Assembly: GCA_014549065.1 (NCBI GenBank)
Contig: JACDOX010000040.1
Location: 149,456-213,455, forward strand
Reading direction: 5' to 3'
Source: Cardinalis cardinalis
Taxonomy: Eukaryota > Chordata > Aves > Passeriformes > Cardinalidae
Length of the DNA stretch: 64,000 nt
The notes under the pieces are model-generated. The model was given only the letters and a program-made list of their open reading frames with translations. It was not told where the DNA came from and searched no databases. The position numbers and the translations under genes were made by a program. This document shows, one piece after another, positions 23,778 to 37,300 of this stretch (the first letter of the stretch is position 1; each line of letters starts with the position of its first letter).

Positions 23778-23918
23778 TGTTCAGGACCAGATTAAATGGG
23801 GCTTTGGACAACGTGGTCTAGTGGAAGGTGGCTGTGCTCATGGCAGAGATGGAACTAGAAGAGCTTTAAGTCCCTTCCAACCCAGACCATTCTGTAATTT
23901 TATAATTCTAAATTCTAA
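23778..23918 (+). mobile_element. CR1 retrotransposon 3' end
   Basis: It carries the CR1 landmarks GGGGCTTTGGACAACGTGGT, CTAGTGGAAGGTGGCTGTGC, CCCTTCCAACCCAGACCATT, and a diverged terminal repeat TAATTTTATAATTCTAAATT. It is truncated at the 5' side. Confidence 0.85.
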
Positions 23919-25388
23919 AGCCCCTATGCAATGTAGTAAATGCTGCAGGGCTTGGAATACAGTCACAATCTTTCTTGGCCTTTAGAGAGGCAAACAAAGG
24001 CTCCCATTTGAGAGCTCTCTAAACTCCCAGACTAACCCTGGGAATTCCTGAAGCCAGTTAGAATTCAGCAGTGGATTTGAGGGGACATTAGCTCAGACCN
24101 GCATAAAGAGCAGCTGCACCATTAGTATCACATCCCACTGAGGTGGAAACCCTGTACTTAGATGTCAGTCTTGCAGGAGACCTGTAATCTTGGAGAATGG
24201 AAGGTGGGGTTATGCGTGTAGTCAGCAGGAGCAAGTTACTCCATGGACAACGGGTACCTGTAGCATGAATATGCCTGTAGTGAGGATTTNGGTATCCAGC
24301 AGTGTTATCCTTGAACAGCTGTCTCTGAGAATGGCTACCCATATGCCTCATGAATGGCTGTTCATTTTCCAGCACAGTGTATGCTCTGCCAAGGAACAAC
24401 AGTACCACAAACTCCCAGTACAGGCAAAGGACATAAGCAGCAGAAAGCTCCATGGCAACGTATAAGCAGATGAAATGTATCTGCTTAGTCCATTCAAAGG
24501 CTATGCAATACCTGATCACAGCACTTGTCCTGATGTTGGGGGCTTAGGGGGAGAGACAGCTCCAGTGACAGACAGCTCTATACAGGGCCAGACTGGTCCT
24601 GGCCTCCCANCCCTATCCACCATCAGGTACCAGCTAGGCATTACGTAGCTTCTGAACTCCAACACAAGTATTTCAAAGTCTGACTCAATTTCTGCTCTGG
24701 TTGGTAGCAGATACCTATGGCAAGGTAACACTACATCCAAGCAAACACAGTTGTTTTTGTTCCTGGATGTCTGGTTCACCATAGTGTGCAAGTGTGGTGC
24801 TGGAAGCACCTGGTGAAAACACAAGAGCTTTTTTGCATGCAGGAGACTTGGCACATCACTGCCCTCACCACCCTCCATGTTTTGCAGCAACTGCTGAACA
24901 AAGCATAGAGTTCAAATGCAAGGGAATATTTTCTTTTTACCAAAAAAAACCAAATAAAAACAAACTAACAAAATCATAACAACAGATGTTATACCGAGAA
25001 TACTCTGGTTTCTCATCAGCCTTTCCAGTTTGAGTCACCTTACTGTCATGCACTGTGCTGCCTCATGCTTGCCTCCTCCAGTCTCACCTTCTGCAGAACC
25101 CTGACATGACCACAGCCTTTTAGGCACGTGCTACTCAAGCCTCCCTAACAGAGGGAAGTCCAGCTGCCACAATGGATTAGTGGAGACTTATTTTTCAGTG
25201 CTGCCACTGATCCAGTCCCATACTGGCATTCTGTTGCACAGTGGTTTGGCAAATGTATTTATCAAGAGGCAAAAGCTACAATGAGAAGAGGGACTTTGCT
25301 TTGCCTTCTCTCCCATGCAGTTTGTTCNTGTAAGTTAACACTGGGTTTGTCAGCTCTATTGCTCTTTCCCCCTTCAGTACTGTTCAGG
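23919..25388 (-). other. WDR91 3' UTR and spacer to CYREN
   Basis: WDR91 ends at 25389 and CYREN begins at 22827 on the same strand. No classical AATAAA in the - strand orientation was found in this stretch, so the WDR91 poly(A) site is not located. No other gene is visible. Confidence 0.4.
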
Positions 25389-28300
25389 TTAAGACTTTTG
25401 AGCCAGTAAGGTTGTTAATTTAATTTTCCCATCCATAGAAGCAGTGAGGCAGGTCCCGCAGTCCATGGCTGTGCTCCAATCCACTGTGACAACAGGAGCT
25501 CGGTGTCCTCCCAGGGAAAGGCAGCTCTCCAGAACCTTTTCCTCACCATTTAACTAAAAAGAAGGAAAGCATAAGATTTTAAGGAGGTATGTTTCTGCAG
25601 TGGGGGCAATGCACNTGACAAGACAAGCCAAAGCCTGACAGAGACTCTGTATCTCTAAGAGCATGCTAAGTAAGCAGAAAATCAGAGAGATACCAAGATG
25701 TGTGTAGCACACACAGGAAAGGAAGTTTCCAGTCTCACTACAGAAGCATGTGCTCTCAAGCAGCTCAACTTTTGACATCAACTGAACTGCAGTAATTGAA
25801 CAAGGCACCCTAAGAGCATACACTGATGAGAAGCACATAAGCCTAAGCTATAGCTCATGTTAGTTCAGGTGCTCTGAGTGCCCCAGATGCAAAGTAAAAA
25901 TTNCATCTAATCTGCCTTGCAAGAGCATGGGCATGTGATAAGTAACACTTGTTAATGAAGCACAGAANTTTGGGCACTCAGAACCATTCAGCCTTACCCT
26001 TTGTTTAATTTCAGTACATGGTAAGGGAAGAGGATCAGGCTGGGTCTAACAGAATCAGCAGGCACAGAAGGCAGACTGAACATGAGCACCAGTCAACAAT
26101 CATATATTTTGCNTTGAACTGGCATGTATCTCTACATTTAAAAAGTAATTAAAACTTTGTCCTAGTCACTTGGACACTAAAGCTAGGCTTTAAGAAAGAG
26201 CACAAACACTCCAGCTGTAGGACCCAAACACTTGCTGTACAGTCACTACACATTGCTAAAATGCACACTGTGTGAAACTGAGCAGCAGCNTTGACAGAGC
26301 CAGGATGGGTATGTGCTGCTTAAGAACTTCCAGTGGCTGCTGTTGCACTCCTGTAAATAACAGAAGTTTGTATGGATACTTAAGAGAAGTCCCCATCACT
26401 TCTCAGACTTACCTTAAAAATTACTCCCCCAGTAGAAGAACATGTCAACATGTAATTGCCCTCAGAATCAAAAGCAAAAAGCCGTCCTCGTGGGAACTGG
26501 ACTTGCTTGTAGCCACTGTACCCAGACAGAATAAAAGGACCTGTAGCTTCCCTGGGAAGGTCATACTCAGACACCTTCAAGCCACTTTTATGGATGTTCC
26601 ACTGAAAAAACTAGAATGAGAAAAATAGATGAGAAAAGCCTATAATGAAATTAACTGGGATGCAAGTGCAGTTGTCTTTTTTTGCTTTTAAGCAAAATTG
26701 TGGGTATTCCTCACAAACAGAAGATGGCATTTTGACATCTATACCTAATGACTCTATTAATAAAACACAGGCTGCAANGGCTGTAAGAGTGCCTTCTATC
26801 CAGGCAAAGATATTCTCTGTATTCCTCAAGCACTACTGCCTATGTGTCTTTCCACACCGCATGCAGTACTCTGGTGAGAACTTGCTTCACTCCTCAGCCA
26901 AGGTCCCTCCCTGAGCCACACCTCTCTCTGCTGCGGAAGACTGAGGAACTGCAGAAATTGAAGTGTTTATTATAAACAATAATAACAATTACAATAANAA
27001 TTATAAAGGGAGCTGCTGATGAGATTTATGCAAGGTGGTCAAGGATATGCCTCCCNGTGAATCCCAGATCTCAAATGTGGTGATCTCAGGGTCAGAGAAA
27101 GGTCATCCTCACATGGACTATCTAGAAAAGTGATGTCACCAACAGTAGGATTTGCACACAAGGTCAAAGACAGCTCCAACTATGAACACATTTTTCAGCC
27201 ACTCTCTCTGCAGATTACCTGGAGCAGGGTGGTACTGCACACCTAAGACTGCAGTTAGCAGCCCACAATTCATCCAGAATCTGAGCATATTTTTATNATT
27301 GTCCCCACCATATGGAGAAGACTCCAGAAGTAACCTCTCTGCCAGCTGANCAGTAGGAGGTCATCCCCAGCCTACCTTCCCATCCTCTCCTATGCTGTAG
27401 ACTGTGTTCTCATCATAGCTGAACTCCACGGAGTAGACTTCCCCTTCGTGTGCCTTCCAGCTCATGGCGCACCCGTGCTGCTGCATATCTGAGGGGAGAA
27501 CAGTACTGAACACTCCTTGTACCCACACAGAGCTGAGTGAAGAGAGGGAGGCCTTTTGTGTTCCTGAGGTCTCTGTGCCAGCCCTCCAAACCAGCCTGGG
27601 GGAGCCCAATCCAGTCCCAGCACCCTGTGCCTATACTCCTGCTGTCACTTTGCCCACAAAATCATTGTCTGTAACTACTGGACTTCACAGGGCTGCTCAT
27701 ACATTCACAGTCAACTGCAGGCATTCTGCATCCAAGCACCACTGGCCCTCCTCCTTCCCTTGTGATCCTGCCCATCCTCCCAGCTGCTGACAGCTCTGTC
27801 CTCCCAAAGACCTGGGAACTGCAGCCTCCACCTGCACCAGAGGCAGATTCCCCATTCAAAGGCAGGAGGCCTGAGCTGNCTTTATTGCAAGGACAGGATG
27901 AAGAGAACAAAAACCTGAGAAACACAAATTGCTCCCAAAAGGAGGACTAATGTGAAACTCTTGCATTTAAATGCAAGGTCTCACATTAATTGCTTTCCTC
28001 ACAACTCAGCCTCTAGTGGTACTGCTCTCTGGCACAGCACAAGACCACATGGNTTAAGAGCAAATTTACTCTCCTCTTCAGCAGGAGAGAAACAACAAAT
28101 CCAGCAGCATTACCAGGGTCTCCAGCCAATCTCCTCCAGAAAAAGTCTATGTCAATTCACTCCTGAGAGCTCCTGTGGAGACAAGAGCTTCCACCTTGGT
28201 CTCCAAGCATATCCTACAGCTGCCTCCCTGCTACAGGCAGCCACCCNAGGACTAGGGACCACCTCACTACTCAGTTTCACAGAAACATTTAAGTTAGAAA

Positions 28301-31300
28301 AGACCTCCAAAATAATCAANCCCAACTTAAACACTGCCAACTGCACCCCTGAACTACACTCGTAAGTGCCACATCTGTAACAACTTTTAAAAACTTCCAG
28401 GGATGGTGACTTCAGCACTTTCCTGGGTAGCCTGCTNCAGTGCTTGACAATCCCTTTGGTGACAGAAGTTTCCCTAATATCCAATCTAAACCTCCCTCGA
28501 TGCTGCCTGAGACTNTTTCCTCCTGTCTGATCCCCTGTTACCTGGGAGAAGAGACTGACCAACACCTGGCCACAATCTCCTTTCAGGTTCTTGCAGAAAG
28601 CAGTAGGGTGTCCCCTCAGTCTCCTTTTCCCTAAGCTAAAGAACCCCAGCTCCTGCAGCCANTCCTCATGTGCTCCAGACCCTTTACCAGCTTTAGTTTT
28701 GTTCTTTGGACATGCTCCAGCCCCAGAATGTNTTTCATGNAGTGAGGGGCCCAAAACCCAACATNCTGTTTGAGATGCAACCTCAGCAGTGCCAGGAGCA
28801 GGGAGACAATCCCTTCCCTCATCCTGCTGGCCACACTATTTGTGATCTAAGCCCAGATGCCAGTCTTGGCCACGTGGCCTCAGAGCTAGCTAGNAACCAA
28901 CACCCCCAAGTCCCTTTGCACTGTACCAAAAAGACGAACAATCCCATCTGCAGCCCCGGTGACCAGAAGGTTGCCATTGTGGTTGAAGGCTGTGCAGTTA
29001 ATAGCAATGGGCTCAGGCTCCAGGGAGAACTGCAGCTGGAAGGGAAAATCTGCATTAATGCTGAGAAAATGGAGCTGGGGGTGCTGAAGAGCTGAACTCC
29101 AGGGGAAGGAAGAAAGAAAGAAAGATGGTATTTAGTAACAAGAACTCTGGTTTGGAGCCCTACACCTCTAATGACTACAGACTTCAAGGTCTGGCAGAAG
29201 CATTTTACTGACACTAAACCAGCAATTCACCTCAGCCAAGCCACAGCTTTCTTGGCCATGGCCTCAAGGTTGCAAAACCAGCTTCTGGCAGGCATTAGCT
29301 TGAGTATGTTGCTTTCTCCTACATGTCAGGGACAGCACTTCACTTAAAATCAGGGAAGGCAAGGGAAACAGCAGCAACGAAAACCTTTCAGTACAGCTAA
29401 AATGGAGAAAGCCTCAGCAAAGCGTCATTCAATCCACTTGGGATATTTCCAGTCACAAACTGTGCAGCCAGGATAGAAACAAGGCCGTGGACTATTCTGA
29501 AAAATTCCTCAGAAAAATCCCAACACACCAATAAACCAAAAAAACTTCACCCAATCCGGCAGCTACTTACATTATTTATTTTTATCCTGAATGTGACAGA
29601 GGGGAAAGGAGGAAGGAGGAAAAAAAGGGTGTTGAAAAGAAAGTCAGCATAATTTAGAAAGAGGGCTCCTAGNCATTGAAACAGAAGACACTCATTCTCA
29701 GCAAGCAGACTGAGAAAGGAAAGAAACCCAGCAAGTACCTGCTGTTTCATTGTTTTAGTGTCCCACAGTAGCAGTTTCCCAGGAACTTGGTTCATGCTTT
29801 TGCCCCCAGAGTTGATTACTGAGAAGTCAATGTGGGAGACAGGGCTCTGGGCTGCTGCAGAGCAGACGAAGGAGGCACCACTTGGGCTGCAGGCAAGCGA
29901 GAGGATCCTGAAACACAGGCATATGGTCTGAATCACCTCTCTCCTGCAGCTGCCTCAAGCAAAACACTACCCTACGAGCTCTTCCATTGAGTCTGCAAGA
30001 CAGGGTGCACTGTAAAGGAGGGCAGATTCATCTGGTTAGTTTTTGAGTGTCTCCCATTTACCTGAACAGTTTTACACTGCTCAGGCAGGGACTGCCCTCT
30101 AGATGAAGGCTGGATAGTCCTGCAGTTGCAGAAAAGCAGCAGGAACATTAAGATGTTTACTATTAAAACCAACACCATTTATTTATATACAAAAATCAGT
30201 ATTCCAGAGTTACCTGGGCATGTCTTCATCAATGCTGATTTCACAGAGATTCTTCTTTGCTTCTGTGTCATAAAGACGAACTGTCCCGACCCCACTGCCA
30301 AGCAATAGCTTGAAACCAGCAAGGAAGTAGATGGAAAAAGTGTGAGTGAGCAGTACAATGATGCTGGCCAACAACCACCAAGACTTAGTAATTTTTTTTC
30401 TACTTATGCATTCAGACTAAATATTACTCCATTATGGTACATTCTGTCTTCCTATGCAATCACACTGAATGGGACTACCCCAAAGCCACAGAAGTCAGAG
30501 TAAAAACCCTGCTTCCCAGTGAGAAAAAGACCTAATAGGCACCAAGGTGGCATAAACACCACTTTCTAGATCATGGCTTAAACCTTATGAGATGCAAAAC
30601 ATGTATGGAGTCTCAATATCTAGGGGTCCAAGTAAAGAGAAGCTTAAGATTGTTAATCGTGTGCTAAAGAGAAAATCAAGCAGAAGCCAACTCCTTTCAC
30701 CCATGGGAGGATGAAATCACCCAGAAGAGCTCACACATACTTTATCAGCGGTGTTACAATTTCAATTAGAATTTAAGTAATGAAGAGATGCTTTATAAAA
30801 GAAAACTGAGCAAGCCAGATCTTCGTCACTTCAGTGCCTAATTTGCTGGTGAATTCTACATGTATTTCAGAATTAAGAATCTTTCTGTTAGCAAGAAGGA
30901 AATTAATTCCACAAAGCAGAAGAAACATCATCAGAACAAACAAGTGCAACAACTGCATTGACTACTTGCTTTCTAAAAGCCAAAGAANAGACAAGCTGTA
31001 GCACCAGCTCTTCACAGGAGGCATTCTGGGGTTAGCAAGCCACACATTGTCAGTGCCAAAATGTGAAAAATAACACTGCCTCATTTGCAGGTCAGCCTTC
31101 TCATACAGCCCTGTATCTGCCAAGGGAGGCCATGAAACACTAGCAACAGTTCAAGGACTCAAAGGAATGCATATCATTTAAGGCTCCTCTCTAGTAACAG
31201 AACTAGAGAAAAAGGGATATAGGAAACATTTAAACTTCCATGTTATTTAAACAAGACCCAAGCTCCTCATGCACACACAAACGCTCAGCTCTTAAGACAC

Positions 31301-34300
31301 CAGTCTAGAACTGGCCATGGAGGTTTTTTCACAGCTTTTTANGTACAAGTAAAATGCCACCCTCACAACCCTGTTTCCCCTTCCCTGCTGCTCAGGCTAT
31401 GAGTAAGTAAAGGTCCACAGCCCTCTGCTGCAGGCCTCCCACAGGCTGTTGTACTCAGTTGCCTGTCTTTACAAGTTGCTGTGTGATCTGTGTGAAGACA
31501 GGCATTTCTCTCAAAGGCACTACTTCTATCCTGCAGATAGAAGTACCTGTACCACACTGCACTTCAGAATTTCTGTTTCAGGGCAAGCACTGGTGAACTC
31601 CTTGCTCAATACAAAGCATACACTCCCCACTCTAGTTCTTCTTAGATCCTAGAGGCTTTGGTTCCCTGTGGAAACTAACTGCTGCCCCAATCTCATCCAC
31701 AGTGCAGCTGTCTAGAAGTGAACATGCAACACAGCCCCAAATCATCTGCTGCACTTCCACACACAGACTACTCACCAGTCGATCACGCTTGGTGGCCCAT
31801 TCCAGGGACAGCAATGGAGATTTGGAAATGGATGAAGCTTTTGTTTGCATTATGGGGTTAAAAGACCAGACTTTGATGACCCCATCCACATCCAAGCTGG
31901 CCACCCTCCGTCCAGAACAATCAACCCTGTGTGTAGAATGAAACTGATGGGATATTTTTCTCCCTCAAATTCTTAGATGTAACCCACTAATGCTTCCTTT
32001 CCTGGCCACACACCAGTTCCTTCTGCAGGAATTAGAATTTCTTTGCACTACTTCCTGCTGACTTCANAGTAACTGGCAAAACAATGCACACTAAGATCCA
32101 GACATAAAGCATAATGCCCTTAAACAATACCTGCTTTCCGTGAGACTTTTTCTTCCTGGCTAGCATTGCCCAATCACAACTATCTCTGTCCAAAAATCTC
32201 TGTCCTTTTTCACATGCAGCACAAGCTACATGCTATTTTCAGTCACACCAACTTGACTGCCCAACAACTGAGAGTACATGTGCAATGTGCTGGACAGAAC
32301 TGAGACTGGCAGAAAGAGGGTAGACACAGCTGATCCTTCTGCAGAGGCTTCTACAAGACAGCCCTCTCCTGCCAGTGCATTACCTGCAGTACATGATGGA
32401 TGAGTGGTGCTCCCCATACTCCTCCTGGCTCAGGACGATGAAAGGCTGCTCCTGCCGAACCCCTACAGCCTCTGCACTGCNGCCAGGCATTCTGGTTGAA
32501 GAGTCTGCTTGCTCAGCATGCAGCTCTGAGCATGGTTCTGCCTCAGCTGTGTTAGTATCTGTTTTCTTGTCAGCACTTTGGCCCTGAAGGAAGAAATCCT
32601 GTGTGAAATACAAGGAAGCAGCTCCATATCAAGCTCCTCAGCTACCCCAGCCTGCTGGGAGGAAAAGAAAAAAAAAAAGAAGCTGCAACAAAACAGAAGC
32701 ATTGTCAGGCCCAACACTCCTTCTGCCAGGGACCTTTTTGAGTACAAGGACCATGTGTTGCACAACTGCACTACTTAATATGACCTGCTTAGATGCTGAG
32801 TCCCTCCATATCCTCCTCCTCTTACTTTCCTGTAAGAATTAAATAAAACTGCAACATTTCTAGCACACCTCAGCCAATATCAGAGGTCCATTTACATGCC
32901 ATTAGAGCTCATATTCACAAGAAAATCAACATATTTCAAGGAATTCTTGCGTTCAGCAATATAAGTTAAGTCTGTATAATATGCAGTTCAGCAAACCTTG
33001 GCTCTCAAGCTCCAGTGGATGGATTATCCTCATCTGTCAGAGGTTAGATTGTGCACACTGGAGTCACCACTGCAGCCAACTGACTGATGACAACAGTAGA
33101 GTTGACACGAGTCCAAAAGCTTAAAACCCAATTTGACAGGGCAGACAGAACAAATGGAGTTTTAGGAAGTGACGGTATCTGGATGAGACAAGATCTGCTC
33201 TGCAGAAGTATGTGGNAGAGGCTTAGTCTTCCCTTGCCACTAGAAGTTGAACAAGAAGCAGATACAGCACATAAGGTGGTAAACCATCTGCTAGCATTCT
33301 TTTGATAAACCATCCTCTGAAAGCTAAGTGTCCCCNAAATGGTACTGATGGTTATGAATTCCTGTTCTGTAACACATGCTTGCCTAATTTACAGTAGCTT
33401 CTCATCAGGACCAATGGATCAAGCCCTGCATAATCAAATCATCTGAAATCACGGAGCTGGAATAGACTGGGAAATAAATCCAAGAATTGTTCTGCTAGTT
33501 AATGTGGGGAGGTAACAACCAGTTAATAACACTCATGTGAAAGAAAACAGTGCCACCTTTCAGTTTCCTTTTTGCTCACATGCTTTGAGTACAAGAGAAA
33601 GTTAAAGAGTGTCAAGCTTCCTCAAGAACACAAGGACCAATTTTTACACATCCCAAAAATCACTGCCTTAATGTGGAACATTCTAGAAAAAGGGAAGTGA
33701 AAGGAAACTTACTAAGAAATTGGGCTTTGCAATTTTCCAACCAATGCTGAAAGTGTTTTAAATGAACCATGAATAAAAAAGTTCTCTCAAGGCCTTGAAT
33801 GCTGAGTGANAGAGTAACATCTCTTTAACCAGCACTCCCACACACTGAACAGCCACACACTGGCCAAGAGGCAACAGTCCCTCAGCACTGTCTCTCCACA
33901 AGGCAGAATGTCTCANATAGACAAAATAACAAGGGCTGAGATGCTGCCTGTGCTCTGTACTTTTTGACAACATGGCTGCTGAAAGCCATAGAACACAAAG
34001 GTGAACAGAAGCAANGTGCTGACCTTCAGCAGTTAAAATCCAGGACACAGATTTATTATTTCATTAGATTTTAAAGCAGGGCACACTCCCAGGCAAAACT
34101 GCAACAGTAAAGTACAAAAAACTCCAAAAAGTAAATGTTGCTAGGAAAGCAAGTTCCATTCCTATCCAGGAAAATTTTATATTTGTTTCCATTGTCCCAC
34201 ACAGAGCCTGTATAAATCAGCATAAGAACCTACAGGAAGAGAACTCACTTTGGCTGGATGAGTGAGCCAAGTTCATTACCACCGAGGAATGGGGATTTTA

Positions 34301-37300
34301 ACAAGGTATTTGAACACAACCATTGAAACCTTAATGAAGCCTCAGGACCAGGCTGTTGAAAAACACAGAGACAAAAGAATTCTTCTTCCACCTGAAATGC
34401 CAATACTGATTAACTTCCAGGGACACAGAAATAAACCAAGTGCAGGAGTTGGATTAACTATAAACATTAACCTTTGATACAGTTATTCCTGACTAGCAAT
34501 TCCAAAGCTTAAAGGAAACACTTGCACTTGTTTTACCACTTAGTTTTACAGAAATGCAAGCCTTCCGCCTCCCAGCCCTGCAGNGCTGACCCATACCTGG
34601 AAAGTCCCTTTTGACAACAGTTCTTTCCTTTCTTTCCCGTGCTCTTGCAAGCGCTTCTGCCGCTGCTGCAGGGAACTGGACTCTCCTGCCACTAAACCAC
34701 TGAAGTGGCTCTTCCCATCCTTAGAGCTCACTGCTCCTTCTTTTCCTTTGGCACTCTGGAAAGCAGAGAAGTGACTGGGCAAAGTTATGCTTCTATAGGC
34801 TGCAGAACAAAGAGCAAAAGAAGCAGCAAAGCAACCAAACACTTGCAAGAACTCCATAAGCTCTTAGATAACAATAGCTGCTCTTGTGTTGCATTCAGGC
34901 CCAGCACACATTTGCAAGGCAGGAAAGGACATTTAATTTTTCAGGTGGAAGCAGACGCTTGGAGCAGTGCCATGCTGCAAGTTAATTCNTTGGAGACTGA
35001 GCAACTTTCAGATGAGAATTACCTGGTGATTTGTTGGTTCTTTCTTCCCTAGCAGCATACTGCTAGCCTGCATTGGAGAAGCCCCACTTGAATGGATTGG
35101 TCTGGAAGGGCCCTTTTTACCTTGGGAGAGAAAGGAGGACAGAAAGCCTCCCCGGGACTGAAGAGAATGGGCTGTACTTCTCTGGTTGCAGGTCATATCA
35201 CTAATGAAAAACACAAAACACCACCAAATAGAGTATGAAAGTGTAGCAAGGCAACCTGCCCAAAGACCACCCAGTTGAGTGAAGCGGCAGCTGTTTGAAC
35301 CNCTGCAAGACAGATGTTCATTTGCAAGCCAGTGCACCACTATGCACTAAAACCCTATTTGAAAATATCCTGTTAGTGCCTGGAGCAGGTCATTACAGNC
35401 ACTGTAACCAAAAGCTCACTTCACAGAGATGCCAGTGAGCTCAAACTGTTGCTGAATCCCCTTTAGAGCCACGTAAAACTCCTTCCACTCTGTTTGTTTA
35501 GAAAGACCCTAAGGGAAAGGCAGGAGAATTCAGATTTCTGTAGGACTTATTCAAATGGGATTCCAAATTCATAGCATCAAATAGACCTACTTTGAGAGAC
35601 ATTCAGCATCCAATATTTCACTGAACACCCTTTGACAAACAGCACGTCATGTTCAACAATTTTATGGCACAAGCCGTCAATATCTCAAAATCCAGACCCA
35701 AAGAAAATATGAGAGCTACAGCCCATTTGTATGATTATAAACACCTCCCTTCTCAGTCCACAATGCCAAGAGCAGCAGCTGCTTCCCAGAACATAACTGT
35801 CTGACCTCACTCTGCTACAGCTTCCTCTGAGAGCAGAGTGGCAGCAAGGGCAAGGGAAATACAATAATCTTCACTGTCTATCCACTCAGCAAGGATGGAA
35901 CTATTCTACCAAAGCTGGGCTTTGGGTTAAGCAGAGATACAAAAATAAGCAACTGAACTGGTCCCCAGACTAAGAGATAAGCTGCACATGCAAGAAATGC
36001 CACTTCTTAGGCAAGCTTTTCTAATTCAAATGGACAAAAATAAATACAGGAATAAATTACCCCATCCCTCAAGTCACACTCCTCCATACATGCAGATAGC
36101 ATAAGGGCTTTCCACATAGTTAAAAAAACATATCATAAACTGAACTCTGTAGCCTGTACTATGCAAAGACTGCAGAGCTGTCACCAAGATAGTTGAATAA
36201 ACACTAAAGTCTACTAAATAAGACAAATTTTAGATTAAAACATTTTGCATGTAGTACCTGCTACAACTTCTATCTGTCACTGGCAACAGGATAATTTAAT
36301 CAATCCTATTCCTGTCCTATACTGGGGTAAAAAATAACAGTTAAAGAAGCAGTATCACTGTGTATGTTGCCTAATTTCCAGAGATAGGCANAAATTAGAG
36401 GTAGACATAAAACACACTTTTAACTGCAGCAAGTTCATGGGGAAATCTGTGCATAACTGAGCCTCANAGAAGAGAAGCTCTTTCTCTCTTGACTTTGCAA
36501 AAGCAAGAAAACACTCCTGTGTAACAAGAATCCGTTTGGGTCATACAGTAACAGTATCTACAAAACAACACAGGGCGTTCACCTGTGGCACTGCAGGCAC
36601 TCAAGTAAATTGGAATTACGAGCCAATCCACTCACTTGAGCAATACTGCAGGTACTGCACTGCTGCCAGTGCCCTAGATGCCCAGAACACCTTGGTGCAA
36701 GAATCACATGGAAGTGATTCAGCCCTGACAGCAGAGCAGAATCACTTCCACGTGTGCTTGGGCTCTCACTGGTCTGCAAGAACTTCCCAAAAGATGGGAA
36801 AGACATCTGTCATGAATTCCATTAAACCTNCTTAGGTCTGCCTGGATGTCTTTCTGCGCTGAATCCCAGGGCAGGGGACATGGAAATGACCCTCCAGGAA
36901 CCTCCCTGACCCAACAAAAGTAGCNGAGCCTGTCCCCAGCTCTTCTCCTGCAGGCACTCACAGCTCAGAGTCCCCCAGTCGATCCATGTTGGCCACATAT
37001 GCAGGCAACTTGTGATGCAGAACTGTTTGTTCCACCTCCAGTTCCTCTTTCTTCATGCGGGAGGATTCAGCCTGCAGAGCAAACAGCTAGGACAGGAGAA
37101 AAGAGCCAAGTAAACACAGGGTCACTGAGATTCACCTCCTTCCCACTCACTGAAGTTGTTTACTCCTTTTATTTCAACAGCTCTAGAAGGGAGGGGAAGG
37201 AAAAAAGTTGCTCTGACTGGCTGAGCACCACATTAGTCCAATTAGTCAAAACAATCAGTACTTTAGGCACATGAAACTGGAGCCTACTTAAAACCCTCAT

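Noticed and set aside
28152..28834. Several frames between WDR91 exons 12 and 13
   Set aside because: They lie in the CR1 element and contain no intact reverse transcriptase domain.
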